A DNA stretch of 64,000 bases from Gautieria morchelliformis (GCA_015179125.1 WHVA01000519.1:1-64000), one strand, 5' to 3'; numbered from the stretch's first letter, positions 1 to 11,600 are shown. The notes: generated by a model from the letters alone, not told the origin. Program-made: numbers and translations.

Positions 1-1100
1 CGTTTCCGCCCCGTTCTCCTCCTGCACCCGCGGTTCCATCCTTTCCCGGACCATCTCGTTCCGCCACCGGTACTCGCGCTTGAACTGCTCCAGGACCGCC
101 GACATGACGGTCATCTGGTTCTGGAACGACAGCAACTGCTGTTCCTGAACCACCGCCATATCCGTCAGCAGTTTCCGGATCCTGCGTTGGGTTTTCCAGA
201 TTCCCCTCAGCGACTCCGCGATGTCTAGTAACGGAGACGCCATGCTGAAGCGGTTCAGCACCGCTGTCTCAGACGTCCCGGTCACCGGAAATCCTTCCGC
301 CTTCTTTCCGCTTGGTCCCGGTTTTGACTTGGGGGTTTCAGGCCCCTCGGTCTCAACCCTGCGCCGTTTCCGCTCCACCCTCGCGGCACACCCATCCACC
401 ACGCAACGGCACTTCTTGTCCCGGCACCGTTCGCAGGCCGTCTCCCGCGGATTTTCCGACCACACGCACTCCAGGCCCTTGACCTCGCACGTATCGCAAG
501 GAGCCTTCTCCTCCTCACCGTCCCTGGTCTTCCTTTTCCGGGTCGCAGGATTTTCCGGCCCCAGCTCTTGCAACTCCAGTATCCGAGCCAGCTTCTCTTT
601 CCGAGCCTGCTGGAACTCGTCCGCCCTCCGTTTCCGCTCCTCAACTACGTTCGGCATGGGAGCACTTTCTTTTTGCTTCCCCTTGCCCTCTGGAGTCGGC
701 GTGCTTTCCGCTTCCGACTCCCCCTGGAATCGGCAACTCTCTGGCAGTTCTCTGTGAGCACCGGAACCTCCCCACGACATTTCCGACTCACCCGGAACTT
801 CCCTGCCTTTTCCACCACGGCCTTTTCTTCCGCAGCCTTTTCGGCCGCATCCCGTTTCCGTTGTTCTTCACGGGCGCGCGACTCCTCCTCGCGACGCTTA
901 CGGTCACGCTCCTCCTTCTCCTTCCGTTCCTGCTCCCGACGCTCCAGTTCCTTGCGCTCCTCCTCCAGCCGCTCCCTCTCTTTCCGCGCGGTTTCCTCGG
1001 CCTCGCGCTTCTCGGCCAGTTCCTTCTGCGCAAGAATATCAGCAAAGTGCTGCTTCATCTCGGCACTGGACATTTTAGAGAAATCGACTGAAGAGCTCAT
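1..1100 (-). CDS. Coiled-coil protein with Zn2Cys6-like cysteine cluster (3' end outside window)
   Basis: Two exons are visible, 1100-792 and 723-1, the second running off the left edge. The 68-nt intron has a GTGAGT donor, a CTCAC branch-like motif and a CCAG acceptor, and joins in phase 0; without it the gene looks frameshifted. Residues about 25-95 are a highly charged K/E/R coiled coil. A cysteine cluster follows at about residues 179-210 with spacing C-x2-C-x6-C, then C-x2-C-x6-C, which fits a fungal Zn2Cys6 binuclear cluster. The part after it is again helical (LLDIAESLRGIWKTQRRIRK). The architecture suggests a DNA-binding or nuclear protein. The gene lies antisense and next to an LTR (1223-1903) and may belong to that element. 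It belongs to a type seen repeatedly in Agaricomycetes; I know no specific function. Confidence 0.75.
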
Positions 1101-1222
1101 GATGGAGTAAACAGAAGACGCGTCTTGTTTCCCGCCTATATTTCAAACTCCGACGCGTTTGTTCACAGGTCACGTGATTCCGACTTGTGGTCTCGCGGGG
1201 CTCGACCTTAGAGGGGAGATAC

Positions 1223-1903
1223 TGTTACGACCGTTCATTTCCGACTTCCGACCCTCAGTTCCGCCACTCCTTCCGCCCCTCCAATAGTTCCGCACAACGT
1301 TCCGCCCCTCCGACATTTCCGACATTCCGCCCCTTGTACATTTCCCTTGTTCTTTCGACTCTATTACTCGGACCCACCGGACCCACCTCGCCATCCATCA
1401 AAACCATATATCCGGTCACCCTTGTAGTTCGTTGTCAGATATGTTTTCCCGACCCCTTGTTCTTTGCCATTGTTCTACCTTACCCTGAACCCCCCTTGTG
1501 TCCCATTGTTCCCAATTAGTTAGTTCCCACACATTGTACTCGACTTCCGCTTCCTCCGGAATTTGCTTAGTACAACACCATTACTTGTTGCTCTGCGCTT
1601 TGTATAAAAACCCCCTCATGTATGTCTGTTATTCTGCAATCAGATAATCACCTTCGATACTTGATTTCCTTCGCTCCATCTCCTGTTCTTAGCACAGCGA
1701 GTCTAGCAAGATCTCAGTCTCTCCGTCTTCCGCTTTCCGCCTCAGTTCCGCCTCAAGTTCCGACCAAACCTTTGGCTCAGTACTTTCCAACTTCCGACTC
1801 ATTTCCGAAATACCTAGGACGATAGTTCATTGGGGGCGCAACCTATAAGTTGAAGCCGCTGTCCTTTCCAGTTCCGACTTAGTGGAAATCTCGATACGTA
1901 ACA
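1223..1903 (+). repeat. Probable LTR (Ty3/gypsy-like), solo or shared
   Basis: A 681-bp block begins TGTTACG and ends CGTAACA, a perfect 7-bp terminal inversion of TG...CA form. It has a TATA box (TATAAAA, 1603-1609) placed as a U3/R promoter should be. Directly left is a purine tract (TTAGAGGGGAGATAC, 1208-1222) like a polypurine tract, which would make this a 3' LTR with its body to the left. One base to the right is TGGCGGCGCTTCC, which could be a primer-binding site. No second LTR copy is visible and the flanking 5-mers do not match as a target duplication. The call rests on ends and promoter only. Confidence 0.55.
1603..1609 (+). promoter_or_regulatory. TATA box inside the LTR
   Basis: TATAAAA about 380 bp into the LTR, followed by a pyrimidine-rich stretch. 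This is where transcription of an LTR element would start (R region near 1630). Confidence 0.5.
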
Positions 1904-2026
1904 ATGGCGGCGCTTCCAGACTATTTGGTGACCGATAAATCCCATGAACGTATGTTTGTATATCGAACTCAGGCCTGAAAAAAAAAAGATTAATGAGATA
2001 TTTGTATCTGAACCTGTGTATGAATT

Positions 2027-5000
2027 TCACCGGTGCTGCCAGGTGGGTCTATATTGAGGCGGCATAGGAGCAGGGATCATCCATCGGATCTCTAGAAAGA
2101 GTTGCTGCCCACAGCCTGTTTGATAGTGTTCGAAGGCCGTCTGTACCTCGCCATAATGAGCCTGACCGTTGATTTGCACCCTGACGAGCGCCATGTGAGC
2201 CGAATGACGGATTGCTTCGCTTACAGGAATTATCCGCTGTCCATCCTTGATAAGATACTTATAGAATGTCGCTACAGAGTTGAGGATATTAGACTGCCGT
2301 GTAACACCAATGTCGAAAGGAAAGACGATCTGGGGCAACCCTGCCTGCGAGTTGTAGTATCGGTGCAAACCCCCTCGAGCGGCTTTGCTGAGAGTTCTGT
2401 TCGTAGTAACAGCTGCCCCTCGAAGGAGGGGGATGACATGTGAATCTGGAAGCGGGCAAGTCATTAAGCACCCTGAAATTTGACAAACTCACTGTCATCG
2501 ATCTCGGTATCTCCCTCCTGCCCTATAGCAGCAATTGTACCTCGTGATTCCGAGCTGTCTCTGATGTAACGAAGGGCAACTGTTTGAGCGGCCGAACATG
2601 AGGATGTGGATACACATTTGACCTGCCCACCTTATGTGAGCGATCGGTGTTACGTAGGCATAGATTGATACATACTAGTTCCCACGCTTGGACGTCCTGC
2701 CCCCAGGCTCGCATCATTGAGATTTCCAGCTGTCCATTACCCCAGTTATTCAATTCAATAGCCTTCAGCAACTTATTTAGCCGTTCATCGAGGAAGCACC
2801 AGAATCCATAGACAGGGCCATAGTCTCGGATCTGGGATCCCAGATGAACAGCCTAATGGTGGTTCGGCTTGAGGGGAGCATTAGGCCCGTACATCTGGAT
2901 CGAGAGTTTAAAATATGAATAATTCCAATGATAATGTCGGACCTTTTTGAACTCCAAGATATATTCTTGGTACAAGATCCCTGCCCATGTAATATCTCCG
3001 CTGGTTAGTTCATACGATGTGTAGATCTTGATAGCAGCCGCAAGTTTCATGAACATGGCGTCCTCTCCAAGATGCATCCGCTCTTCTGGCCGTTGTGGAC
3101 ATGCTGGAATTTTAGCCTCACCTTTGCCTTGATTCTTTTTAAGCTCCTTCTTGTGTTTCTGGGATGTTGACACTGAAGCGGCCTCTGCAACGACCTGAGC
3201 ATGATACCTCTCCCCATATTTTTTTTCCCATGTAGATGCGTTGGTTTTCCAACGCTCTACAGCGTCATCGTGATCCACTTTGTGATCGTGGACGTACTTG
3301 TGCCATACGATGGGAATCTGTCGTACCATTATATGGGGGTGTGAGACATTCAGATATATTGGAGCAAATGTTATAACTCACAATTATCAGTCCATAAACC
3401 GTTGCAATAAGTTTGTAAGCATCGGCAGTCAAGCTTCCTCCTGCAGGCTCGCCAACTTGTTTTACAAGCCTCCCAATAAAGGACGGGATTTCTAACTGGG
3501 TGATCATTAGTCCATGAGTACAAAGCATAATAAAGGAGCTTGCCGTCTCAAGATATTCATGTATCATATCAAGCTCTCTCTTTTTCTTGCCTGTTGCCGC
3601 TCGCAAGGCTTTCCTTTGAATCCAAACTGTGTACCACTGATTCTTCACAACTCCTTAATGATGATTCTTGTATCAGAGAGACATATAAATGTTAGATATA
3701 AAGCACACGTGCCTTGCAATAGATTATGCATTGGATCTATAATTGTCATACAGATGGGATCGAAGTAAGGGAGTCGCGCCAGTTCAAACCACCGCACGCC
3801 ATGTCTTTTGAAGTAGGCTTCACGCTCCTTTGAGTCGGCTATTTCTCGCCACTCGTATGCATGTTCTGAGTGGGTCGAACGGCTACGTTCAGGGAATTCT
3901 GTGGGTGAATCAGCTACAGGCCTGAATCTGACAAACATGATTTGTGAGTTACCGTTGCGGAATGATGCATCTGAATAAAAATCCGCTTGCGTGACCGTGC
4001 ATCGCGTGCACGGTGACTCAGTGTGGGCTTTGTCCGCAAAGCCACAAACCTTAACCATTGCTGGATGATCGCAAACCACGCCTACGAGTACAATCCGAAC
4101 TACCCAACCTATATGACAGTACAAAAAGTAGTTTCAATGCCTGGATAAATTATGCTCTTCCGGGTGCAACGGTGTGAGAATCATGATGCCCTCGTTGTAC
4201 AAACGCAGGAGGTCGTCGACAACCAACAACAACAGTTGTTGCAGCTGCTTGGCCGTAACCTCTCTTGGCCCGGGCGGCAAGCTGCAGACAAGAAGATTTT
4301 GAGGCCGATAGCTTGATTTCCATGAATGAGCTGCCCTGTATGCAGAAATAAATAATAAACTTGCCGAAGATGGTCAGGAAGGTTGGCGACACAGAATGAC
4401 AGAACACCAGACGAATGGTGGGGACCCGACTCTGATCTTGATATGCCAAACCTGTACATATTTCAATATGCACACGTATATATAACTAGACAAAATGGCG
4501 ACTCACCAGTCAAGACTTAGCGTAAGACCGATCCGAAGCTCGTTAGTTTCCAGGTTATGCGCGAAAAATAACTTCCCATCGGGGCCCCTCATGGTATTCC
4601 AAATGCGGCCATCCATTATCTCCTTGTAAACTCCCTCCTGCCTTGGATTGGACCGCCATTGCTCAACAGCCTCTTCCATTCCAGCACGTGATAAAAAGTT
4701 GGAAAGCAAGGATGACAAAGATTGAAAGGGGGTTGAGAGCTTAGGCTTGAAGTTTGTGGTGCGTTTGCGTGTAAAAAACTGTGAGACTTCGAAGTTAGTT
4801 ACACCAGTGTAAAGCCCAGAAGCACAGAGGGTGCAGAGATCAGCAGCCGTTGCGTCTGGATTTGGCCATACTCCGTTGAAGCAGTTACATTGCGAGCATA
4901 AGACATAGATCGAGAAGCGGTCTTCAAGCGAGAGATGTTTGAGAGAGGTCTGCAGGGTGGTGGGCATAGAATCCTCCAGTGGGATCATACCCAGAGCCAC

Positions 5001-5873
5001 AAAAATTGATCGCATGGTGAATAGAATTAGCCCACATGCACAGAAGGAAACATGATGGCTAGTATGTAGGAACGCAACGAGAAGCAGGGTCAGGCGGATC
5101 CACCAGTGATCGGGGTGCGAGTTATGGTAACATGTTTCAGCTGTCGGACGAGGTTCCGGTAAGTTGAAGCGATAGGAAACAGAGTTATGCGTGGGGGGTG
5201 GTATCACTTCAGAAGCAGGTGCCGACTCTTCCTCAAGGTCGGCGCCATTCTCGGATGAAGGACACGGCGAGGGTGAGGGCGAGAATATCTGAGGGCAGTC
5301 ACTCATTCGGTAAACCCTTGGTCCTGACTCGGCCTGGTCCATATTTGTGCTAATGTCAGGTGATTGTGGCCTAGAGTCAAAGGCACAACCGTCGGCCGGG
5401 TCACCGAGGGCTTCATAGTATCGATTGCATATGGCCTCGTACTCATCAGTGAAAGCAGGCGCATGGGCCAGAGGTTCCTGAAGGGCCCCAAGGCCAGCAA
5501 GATGATCCTCATCACGAGAAGGATGCGAGACTGAGAGATGCTCAGGAGGTTCGACGTCAAGATCCATGCAGTTGAGTAGATCGTGTGCCTGGGAGCTTGG
5601 TTGATTAGGACGACTCGTAGCAACTGATCGGCCAGGCCCATTCCTTGACGACGAGGAACACCGAAGAGCCAAAGCTGCTTTGCCACGTAAGGGCAGGATA
5701 GACTTGGTGTCTACCGCATTAGCCCGTGCTGAACCAGAATATCGCGTCATTCGACCCCGTTGATATACTTGGCAATGCCGGCGACGCTCGGCTTCCTCAT
5801 GAGACTCTTGTTCTACTTTGGAGATATGGCGTCCCCCAGGGTTTTCCGCTCTGCATGCCGCGCATATACACAA
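2027..5873 (-). pseudogene. Tnp2 (CACTA/En-Spm) transposase, degraded
   Basis: The parts read in order on the minus strand. The N-terminal exon (5873-4503) begins with a cysteine motif (CICAACRAENPGGR) and carries a CxxC pair near VLCSQCNCFNG. Next come a segment with GVLSFCVANLPDHLR (about 4470-4150) and a block with GVVCDHPAMVKVCGFADKAH and the family signature DPMHNLLQG (4124-3645). The last pieces carry GEPAGGSLTAD (3648-3265), a linker (3329-2853) and NNWGNGQLEISMMRAWG (2771-2523), then a C-terminal part to 2027. These are hallmarks of the Tnp2 transposases common in Agaricomycetes. The reading frame is interrupted by an in-frame TAG at 2853-2855, after which the same frame continues with conserved sequence. 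The introns are plausible but not all resolved. No terminal inverted repeats could be placed. Confidence 0.8.
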
Positions 5874-6163
5874 GACGACGCGTCTCCGGGCCTTAAACTA
5901 TCATGTGTACCGGTAGGTCAGTACTACCACCCACAAGTTGATAGAATTGCTCACCGCTCGTAATTTCACATCAGAAGGCATGGAAAGTACGTATATTGGT
6001 TGGGATAGTTGTGTTACGAGTGAGTACTTCTTGTGGTGGCGGTAGGATACAAGGACGGTTAATATTTGGTTGTAGGAGTCTGAAATATCAAGCTACTAGT
6101 GGGACATGAATATTCATATAACTGGTCTAGACAGACCATATAATATACCTAATACAATATGAT
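5874..6163. other. Upstream flank of the transposase, no gene
   Basis: Non-coding sequence 5' of the transposase. TAGTG at 6097-6101 would suit a CACTA terminus, but no matching CACTA end was found near 1.9-2.1 kb. Confidence 0.4.
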
Positions 6164-6412
6164 TTAGGCTCTCAATTCATCTGCCACATCCAAGAGCTTT
6201 ATCGTCCAGCGAACCATATCCCTGGCCTCGTTACGCGTCATTCCACCATTACACCACGCGCGAGTGGCGTCCCTCACCATCAACTCGTTCTGGATCTCGC
6301 CCTTCAACGTGGCAAAAAAAGCCTTGATCGCAGCTGAAGGCTGGCGTTGAAGCATTGATGTCTTCGTCGACTGAGCCGGTGCGGCTGGAGCCACGTCATC
6401 ATTGGACGACAC
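6164..6412 (-). CDS. Small hypothetical protein, possibly the last exon of a spliced gene
   Basis: An 82-codon frame that stays open upstream to about 6445, adding an acidic stretch (LSEYSDEDPF) with a possible acceptor (AACCTAG). The product has a basic/proline start and a helical end with a tryptophan (RDMVRWTIKLLDVADEL). A candidate first exon with ATG at 6664 (MPRTNITKAKPSSRVRPYRR) and a strong GTACGT donor at 6605 lies upstream. I could not find a middle exon that keeps the frame, so the full structure is unresolved. I do not recognise the family. Confidence 0.35.
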   Translation of the reverse strand: MSSNDDVAPAAPAQSTKTSMLQRQPSAAIKAFFATLKGEIQNELMVRDATRAWCNGGMTRNEARDMVRWTIKLLDVADELRA

Positions 6413-6888
6413 AAATGGATCTTCGTCAGAATATTCGCTGAGGCAGAGCTAGGTTATGTTAATCCGTTGTTCATTATATATTGCTCACAGCTTCTTGAGT
6501 GGAACGAAAGTTCCGAGTCAATTGTGTTTGAGCGAGTAGTTAGTTTGATTGTTTCTGAGCAAGTAGTTAGCATATGTGCGCTCGCTGTTAGAAGACAACA
6601 CGTACCTTCTGTAAGGTCTGACCCGCGAACTGGGCTTGGCCTTGGTGATATTGGTACGTGGCATTGGCTCTGATGATCAAGGTTACAGGTACGTGGTGGT
6701 TGTGGAGAAAGCTTGGCGAGATGAAAACCCCATATGGTGAGGATGTCATCGATGCGTCATTGAGACTGGGCTAGGGCGCCGAGTTATTAGGGCTGTTCAA
6801 AAAAAATCGTGAAGTGCTTTCTGAGGAAGATAGAGCTATACGTAGACCGGAGACACCGCCTGAACGGACCTAAACAGGGCTGCGATGT

Positions 6889-7074
6889 GTCAATATCCTC
6901 GGACCTCTGATAAGGTACGTAGCCAGACCTGGTCAGAGATCTTCTCAGCTGTGTCAAGGTTAGATATTCAGAGCCCAATGAGTCAATAACATCGGAGCTC
7001 TGGTAAGATAAGTAGCCAGATCTGGTTAGAGACATTCTCAGTTGTGTTAAGGTTATATATTCAGAGCCTGCAGA
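6889..7074. repeat. Tandem repeat, two copies of 93 bp
   Basis: Copies at 6889-6981 and 6982-7074 share long identical blocks (for example AGTAGCCAGA and TATTCAGAGCC) with about 20 percent mismatches. A short third partial copy of TATTCAGAGC occurs near 7163. The 93-bp unit is 31 codons, so a minus-strand frame (7161-6787) reads two repeats of the form GSEYLTLTQLRRSLTRSGY. Whether that frame is expressed is unknown. Confidence 0.75.
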
Positions 7075-7903
7075 CAGGCGAGGTTGATGGATGTCCATAG
7101 ATATAGGTGGACGGTATGTTAACATGGCCTTAACAACGTCTGCGGCGAGATGGGCTGACATGGTATATTCAGAGCTTGACGGACGTCGCCGAACTACGGT
7201 AATAAAGGGCTTAAACGCAGTGACTGATCATTGACTATGTGCGAGTTACTCTACGGCGGCAGGGCGCATGATGCGCTGCGTGCTCGCGAGCCCGCCGAGA
7301 ACCTGAAGGATCCCACCAGATGTTTAACGCCAACAGTTTGAACCTGCATTTACCAGATTTACGGCTGCACCCATTCAGTAATTTGCTCGGGGTGTAGTCA
7401 CTTGCTTCATTTCTCACTTCCCAGGGTTTACTGAGGCAGTCCAAGAGAATACTGAAGCAATGGCGAAGAGAAGAGTATGTCGGACTTACCAGCTTCGTTC
7501 CGAACGATGGTTCCCTGATTTCAATTTGACTTTTTATTTCGCCGCCCTGGCACCGTACATCTGGTATCCCCATTGTGTCGGTGGCGCTGGCCGTCTCAGA
7601 TTAGAGATCTATTTAATGGTCGAAAAACGAGATTGTCTTAGAATGCTGCAGACACGTCCACCAAACAATATGAGTCCCATGTACAACACCATGAACGTTG
7701 AACGCCTGATTCATCGATCGCGCTAGTTATAACATCGGCGGCCACAGTCTACTCCCACGAAATTTCCATATCACACTGCATTTGGCAACGTTAAACATGC
7801 ACGTATACGGCGAGAAACGGGTCATGTGATGACTCAGCGCTTGTTGTCTTCCACCTCAAAAGTTTCAAAGGTCTCGCTTTTTGTTGTGCCACTTCAGTTA
7901 GCG
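7075..7903. other. Intergenic, nothing recognised
   Basis: Short overlapping open frames on both strands without codon-like character or recognisable motifs. This is probably the upstream region of the F-box-like gene. Confidence 0.4.
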
Positions 7904-9577
7904 ATGTTCACATGTAAACCAGACGACCGTGTTACTATTGCCACCCAAGACTCGCCCATTGCAGATGAATCCAGGTTTGTCACTTCCGAGTCATCCAACA
8001 TGGTACATCGCTCTAACATGTCATCCTTGCATCCTCAGATGTCGCCGTCTGTCAATCTCAACCACCGAGGTTCCCAGTGGAGACATGGGAATCAATATTC
8101 TGCAATTTGACTAGTCCCGGCGACTTGTACAATGTTTCCCTTCTATCCCGCTACATACACCACATAGTCAACCCAATTTTATATGCGCAAGTCTTCCTCG
8201 ACCCAAATTATTACTCAATACACACACTTTCCCTCCTCAAGCGCAGCCCCGTGTTGTCTCATCGCATCAGGGAACTCACCTTACTTTCAGCCATACCCCG
8301 CAAGCCTCAAGCGCGTCTCCGTGCGGAATCCAGGAAGCTATTTCGTACCCTGGATATATCTAACGCTCCCATGGAACCATGCACCCACCAGTTTCTTCAT
8401 TTCTTCCCTTCATTTACTGGCCTCACCGCCCTCCACATTGTAAATGACTCTCTACCCAACGATTTTCTTCGTTGGATCTTTGAGCTACCTCAGCTCACCA
8501 CCCTCGAGATCCGGGATACGGTTATCCCTGCAGATCTCCAACAAGCTCATCCTCACGCCCCTCTTCTCCTCCGGACGCTAACCATCATAAAATGCTGGAC
8601 AAAGTCTACAGGTGATAACATACCTAGCAATATCTGCCAGGCACTGTTGAGGGATGTTCCTTTCCTGACCACACTCACCGTTGATATATTCGTGGAGGAG
8701 GCAGCTTGCCGCCTGCTTGCAGAACTCGACCATCCACCTCCGATCCGGTCCTTTTCGTGCCATGGCTTAACCTATGAAGATGTCGATTGCTCGTTGATCT
8801 GTGGCGCGCTCCATAACCTCCCGACGATCACAGCTCTAAACATAATTCAATCCCCACGAGAACTCGGACAAGTCCTCCGTAAAGATTCCCTACCACTCTT
8901 ACAGACTCTTACCGGACATCTCAGAGCCCTCGGATATTTCTTTGGAACGCAGCGCCCACTGCAGTATTTGACCCTAACTGATCCCCCTACCTCCAGTGGG
9001 ACTACTCCCTGGGAAACCCGGCTGATCTGTTCCCTCGAATCCATGCGGAGGCGTAACGCTGACCTAAAGGGACTCGCGTTCAATTTATCGGCATGGAGTG
9101 ATGAGGTATTCCTCTGCGTCTGCGAGCTGTGGCCCGGTCTCAAGGAATTAAGGATTCAGTGTACATCTGGGGCCGGGGTGGATGAGGTGTGTCTGCCATA
9201 GTTTTCAGACAAGTGTGACATCTCACAGCCAGCAGTATTTCCGTATTTCCTTCGGTCCTCTGTTCCTCCCGCGTCTTAAGAACCTAGAAGTGCTCCATAT
9301 ATACCAGAAACAGCTGCAGCACAACCTCACGGAGTGTCGCACGTCAAAAGGAGTGCATGTTGTTACTCACAACCCGCTCGTTCTGTCCCCCGACGAGGCT
9401 GAGGAAGTTATGGAAGCACCAATTCATTATCGCCGGTGGGAAAAGCTTTGTCCTTCGTTACGGGAGATAGCTTTCGACAGGGAGGTCTGGTGGCGCCGAG
9501 TGTTTTCAGAGCCAGGAGGCTGGGCTCTAATGAGAGATGTTATCCCTGCTCTCATGGAGGAGTCAAATTCGATGTAA
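7904..9577 (+). CDS. F-box-like / leucine-rich-repeat-type protein
   Basis: The main exon 8039-9186 opens with a typical Agaricomycete F-box-like helix (VETWESIFCNLTSPGDLYNV, then SLLSRYIHHIVNPILY). A long series of leucine-rich segments follows (LTTLEIRDTVI, LTTLTVDIF, ITALNIIQS, LKELRIQC). An intron 9187-9235 (49 nt) joins in phase 0 to 9236-9577, which continues with PRLKNLEVLHIYQK and ends ALMEESNSM. The frame has no ATG before its stop at 8014, so a first exon is needed. ATG 7904 with donor 7929 and acceptor 8038 (branch-like CTAAC) fits phase 1 but has a weak donor (GTGTTA). The family usually supplies substrate adaptors of SCF ubiquitin ligases; the substrate here is unknown. Confidence 0.7.
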
Positions 9578-9752
9578 CGTATGACCTAACTGGTCAGAGA
9601 TGGCCTTCGATACAGAGTAATATGATTGGACGATCCTGCTGTATCATCCTGAAGAAATTATCCGAAGGCAGCAGGGACTGTAATCTAACATGTATATAGA
9701 ATGTACAGACCTGATTGTGTGTCCGGAGGAAATGTATAGTGCTGTAGTTGGT

Positions 9753-11537
9753 TTAGATTGAACCGCTATCACGGAGAAATTCCCCCCAAGCCGCTTCCAC
9801 CCATGCCAGGCAGTCCTTCACCATGACTACAAGGGCCCTTACATTCTCCTTCAACACTGGGTCCTCAAAACCCTTGACTAGCAACTCTCGCTCCGGTGGC
9901 CGTTCGTCAATCTCAGTCTCAAGTTGCCTTCCGAGCCCACTTCGCATCCGCGTAGGCACCTGTGCCAAGAGATGTGTCGTTCCTTCGTCAACCAGTCGTG
10001 TTTGGAGAGCATTTAACAGTCGCGACTGAAGCAGCATAAACACAGGATCTTGAGGCCTCAGTATGCGTCGAACAGACTCCCGAAGGCGATCGGATGAATC
10101 AGAATCTCCAGGAGAGATGGCGGCCTGAACAACTTCATCCTCCAAATGAAGAAGCTTTGTCTCAGCGGGCTCTGTTCCACCCTTCTGGACCTCCATCTCG
10201 AGAAGGGTCCAAATGCGAGAAAGCCAGTCTGAAGCGGGATTTACAGGACGCACTAAGCTGCGCAAAGAAGCAGCAATGACGAGTGCCTGCAGTAGGTTCT
10301 GCATGTGCAATACATCAAATGTCGTAAATATGAAGGTAGGCGGGAGAAGGTTGTTCGATGGTGGAAAGGGCGAGACAGACTCAGATGAGCCCAGGGCTTT
10401 CACAAGACGAGTAACAATTGCTCTATTGTTCTGTTCAGAGCTTATACCTAGCCATTCCATGTGTGAGGTCTTGATCGTCCGCGCCGAAAACATTTCTAGG
10501 ACGGTTCGCCGTTCGCTGTCTATTGCCTTACGCCTGACCCACTGACGGGCGTCCTGTTCTGTCCAAGTGCCTATGACGAGATCGGCAAGATCGTCCTTCA
10601 TTCGATCTGCCACATTGAAAATGCCCCGAATAGTGGTGATGCACGCCTTCGGAAGCTCATTTAGTGGAGGATCATCCAAGCACTGAAGTAATTCATCAAT
10701 CTCCGCATCTCGAACTGGGGCACATCGTTCACGTAAAATCGATAAGAGCACTCTGAGATGCCCCGCTGCGGATTGGAGAGGCGACGATGTTGGACTAAGA
10801 GGGTGGGAGAGAATGAACATGATGTGATGTGATGAGGGAATGAGAGATTCCACCGCTGCGTAGAGATCGGTGTAAAGCAGACGAAGTCGGCTTAACTGTG
10901 CAGCAGGTGTTGAGGAGAGTGATTCGAGGGCCTGAGGGGGTATGCCACATCGGCTTCAGCTTCGAGGGACAGACAGGAGCAGCGAATATGGCACCTCGTC
11001 CCAAAAAGCACGAGTGACCATCTCACTGACTTGATCTTTCAGAGTTTTGGAGGTCTGGGAAGCAGTTTCGCCGCTGTGCCGCCCTCGCGACGAGAAAGTT
11101 GATAGGAGTGACTTTCCTGGCGGTAAGATCTTGGATGGATTGGTAGCTAGGCTGTGGAGAAGGTACACTTCGTTGATCTGCTCCAGTAGTTCTGGAGGAA
11201 GAGTGGAAACCTGTACCATAGGAACCCTCTGCGACTCGGAGCTTGGTGGCATGTTGATAGAGAAATCTGGTCCAGTAATATCAGATGATTTGAGGCGGTT
11301 TAAATCCTGCGACAGGACGTCAAGTAGACGAATTTGCTCATCGACTTTACCCCATAGCCCTTGACCCTGGATATGCCTTAGATCGCTGATCAAAGCAAGC
11401 AAAGTTGACTGGTTCGGTGAACCCATTTCTCGTTCTAATTGAGATAAATGTTCCAGAGCTGCCTTTACAGAATCATTCTCGGGGCTGTTCGCTAAGATAG
11501 TCTCTAGGTGCACTCGAATGTGGTGGACGTAGTCCAT
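9753..11537 (-). CDS. SOK1: SOK1 / T-complex protein 11 (TCP11) family protein
   Basis: Exon 1 is 11537-10995 and exon 2 is 10931-9753. The 63-nt intron (10994-10932) removes an in-frame TGA and joins in phase 0, giving AFWDE|ALESLSS, the conserved core of TCP11 proteins. The product is about 573 residues and largely helical. Family landmarks include LPPELLEQINEVYLLHSL near residue 115 and the C-terminal VRALVVMVKDCLAWVEAAW. In yeast, SOK1 is a high-copy suppressor of loss of cAMP-dependent kinase; animal TCP11 acts in sperm. An in-frame TAA precedes ATG 11537. It is divergent from SSL1, with 63 bp between the coding regions. Name by motif, not by search. Confidence 0.8.
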
Positions 11538-11600
11538 ATGGGATGAAGAATGTTATTCCAACCATCATTTAAACTCCGTCGCTTTTCACCACGCCTCGTC
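11538..11600. promoter_or_regulatory. 63-bp bidirectional promoter/5' UTR space (SOK1 - SSL1)
   Basis: The two start codons face away from each other with only 63 bp between, so each promoter must lie in the neighbour's 5' region. No TATA box is visible. An out-of-frame ATG lies upstream of the SOK1 start on the minus strand. Confidence 0.6.

Noticed and set aside
724..791. Frameshift in the first gene
   Set aside because: A 68-nt intron with good donor, branch-like and acceptor sites restores the frame exactly, so no mutation is needed.
6097..6101. TAGTG as the end of the CACTA element
   Set aside because: No matching CACTA on the far side and no target duplication; five bases alone are not evidence.
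10932..10994. Premature TGA in SOK1
   Set aside because: It lies inside a 63-nt intron whose removal gives the conserved FWDE-ALESLS junction.
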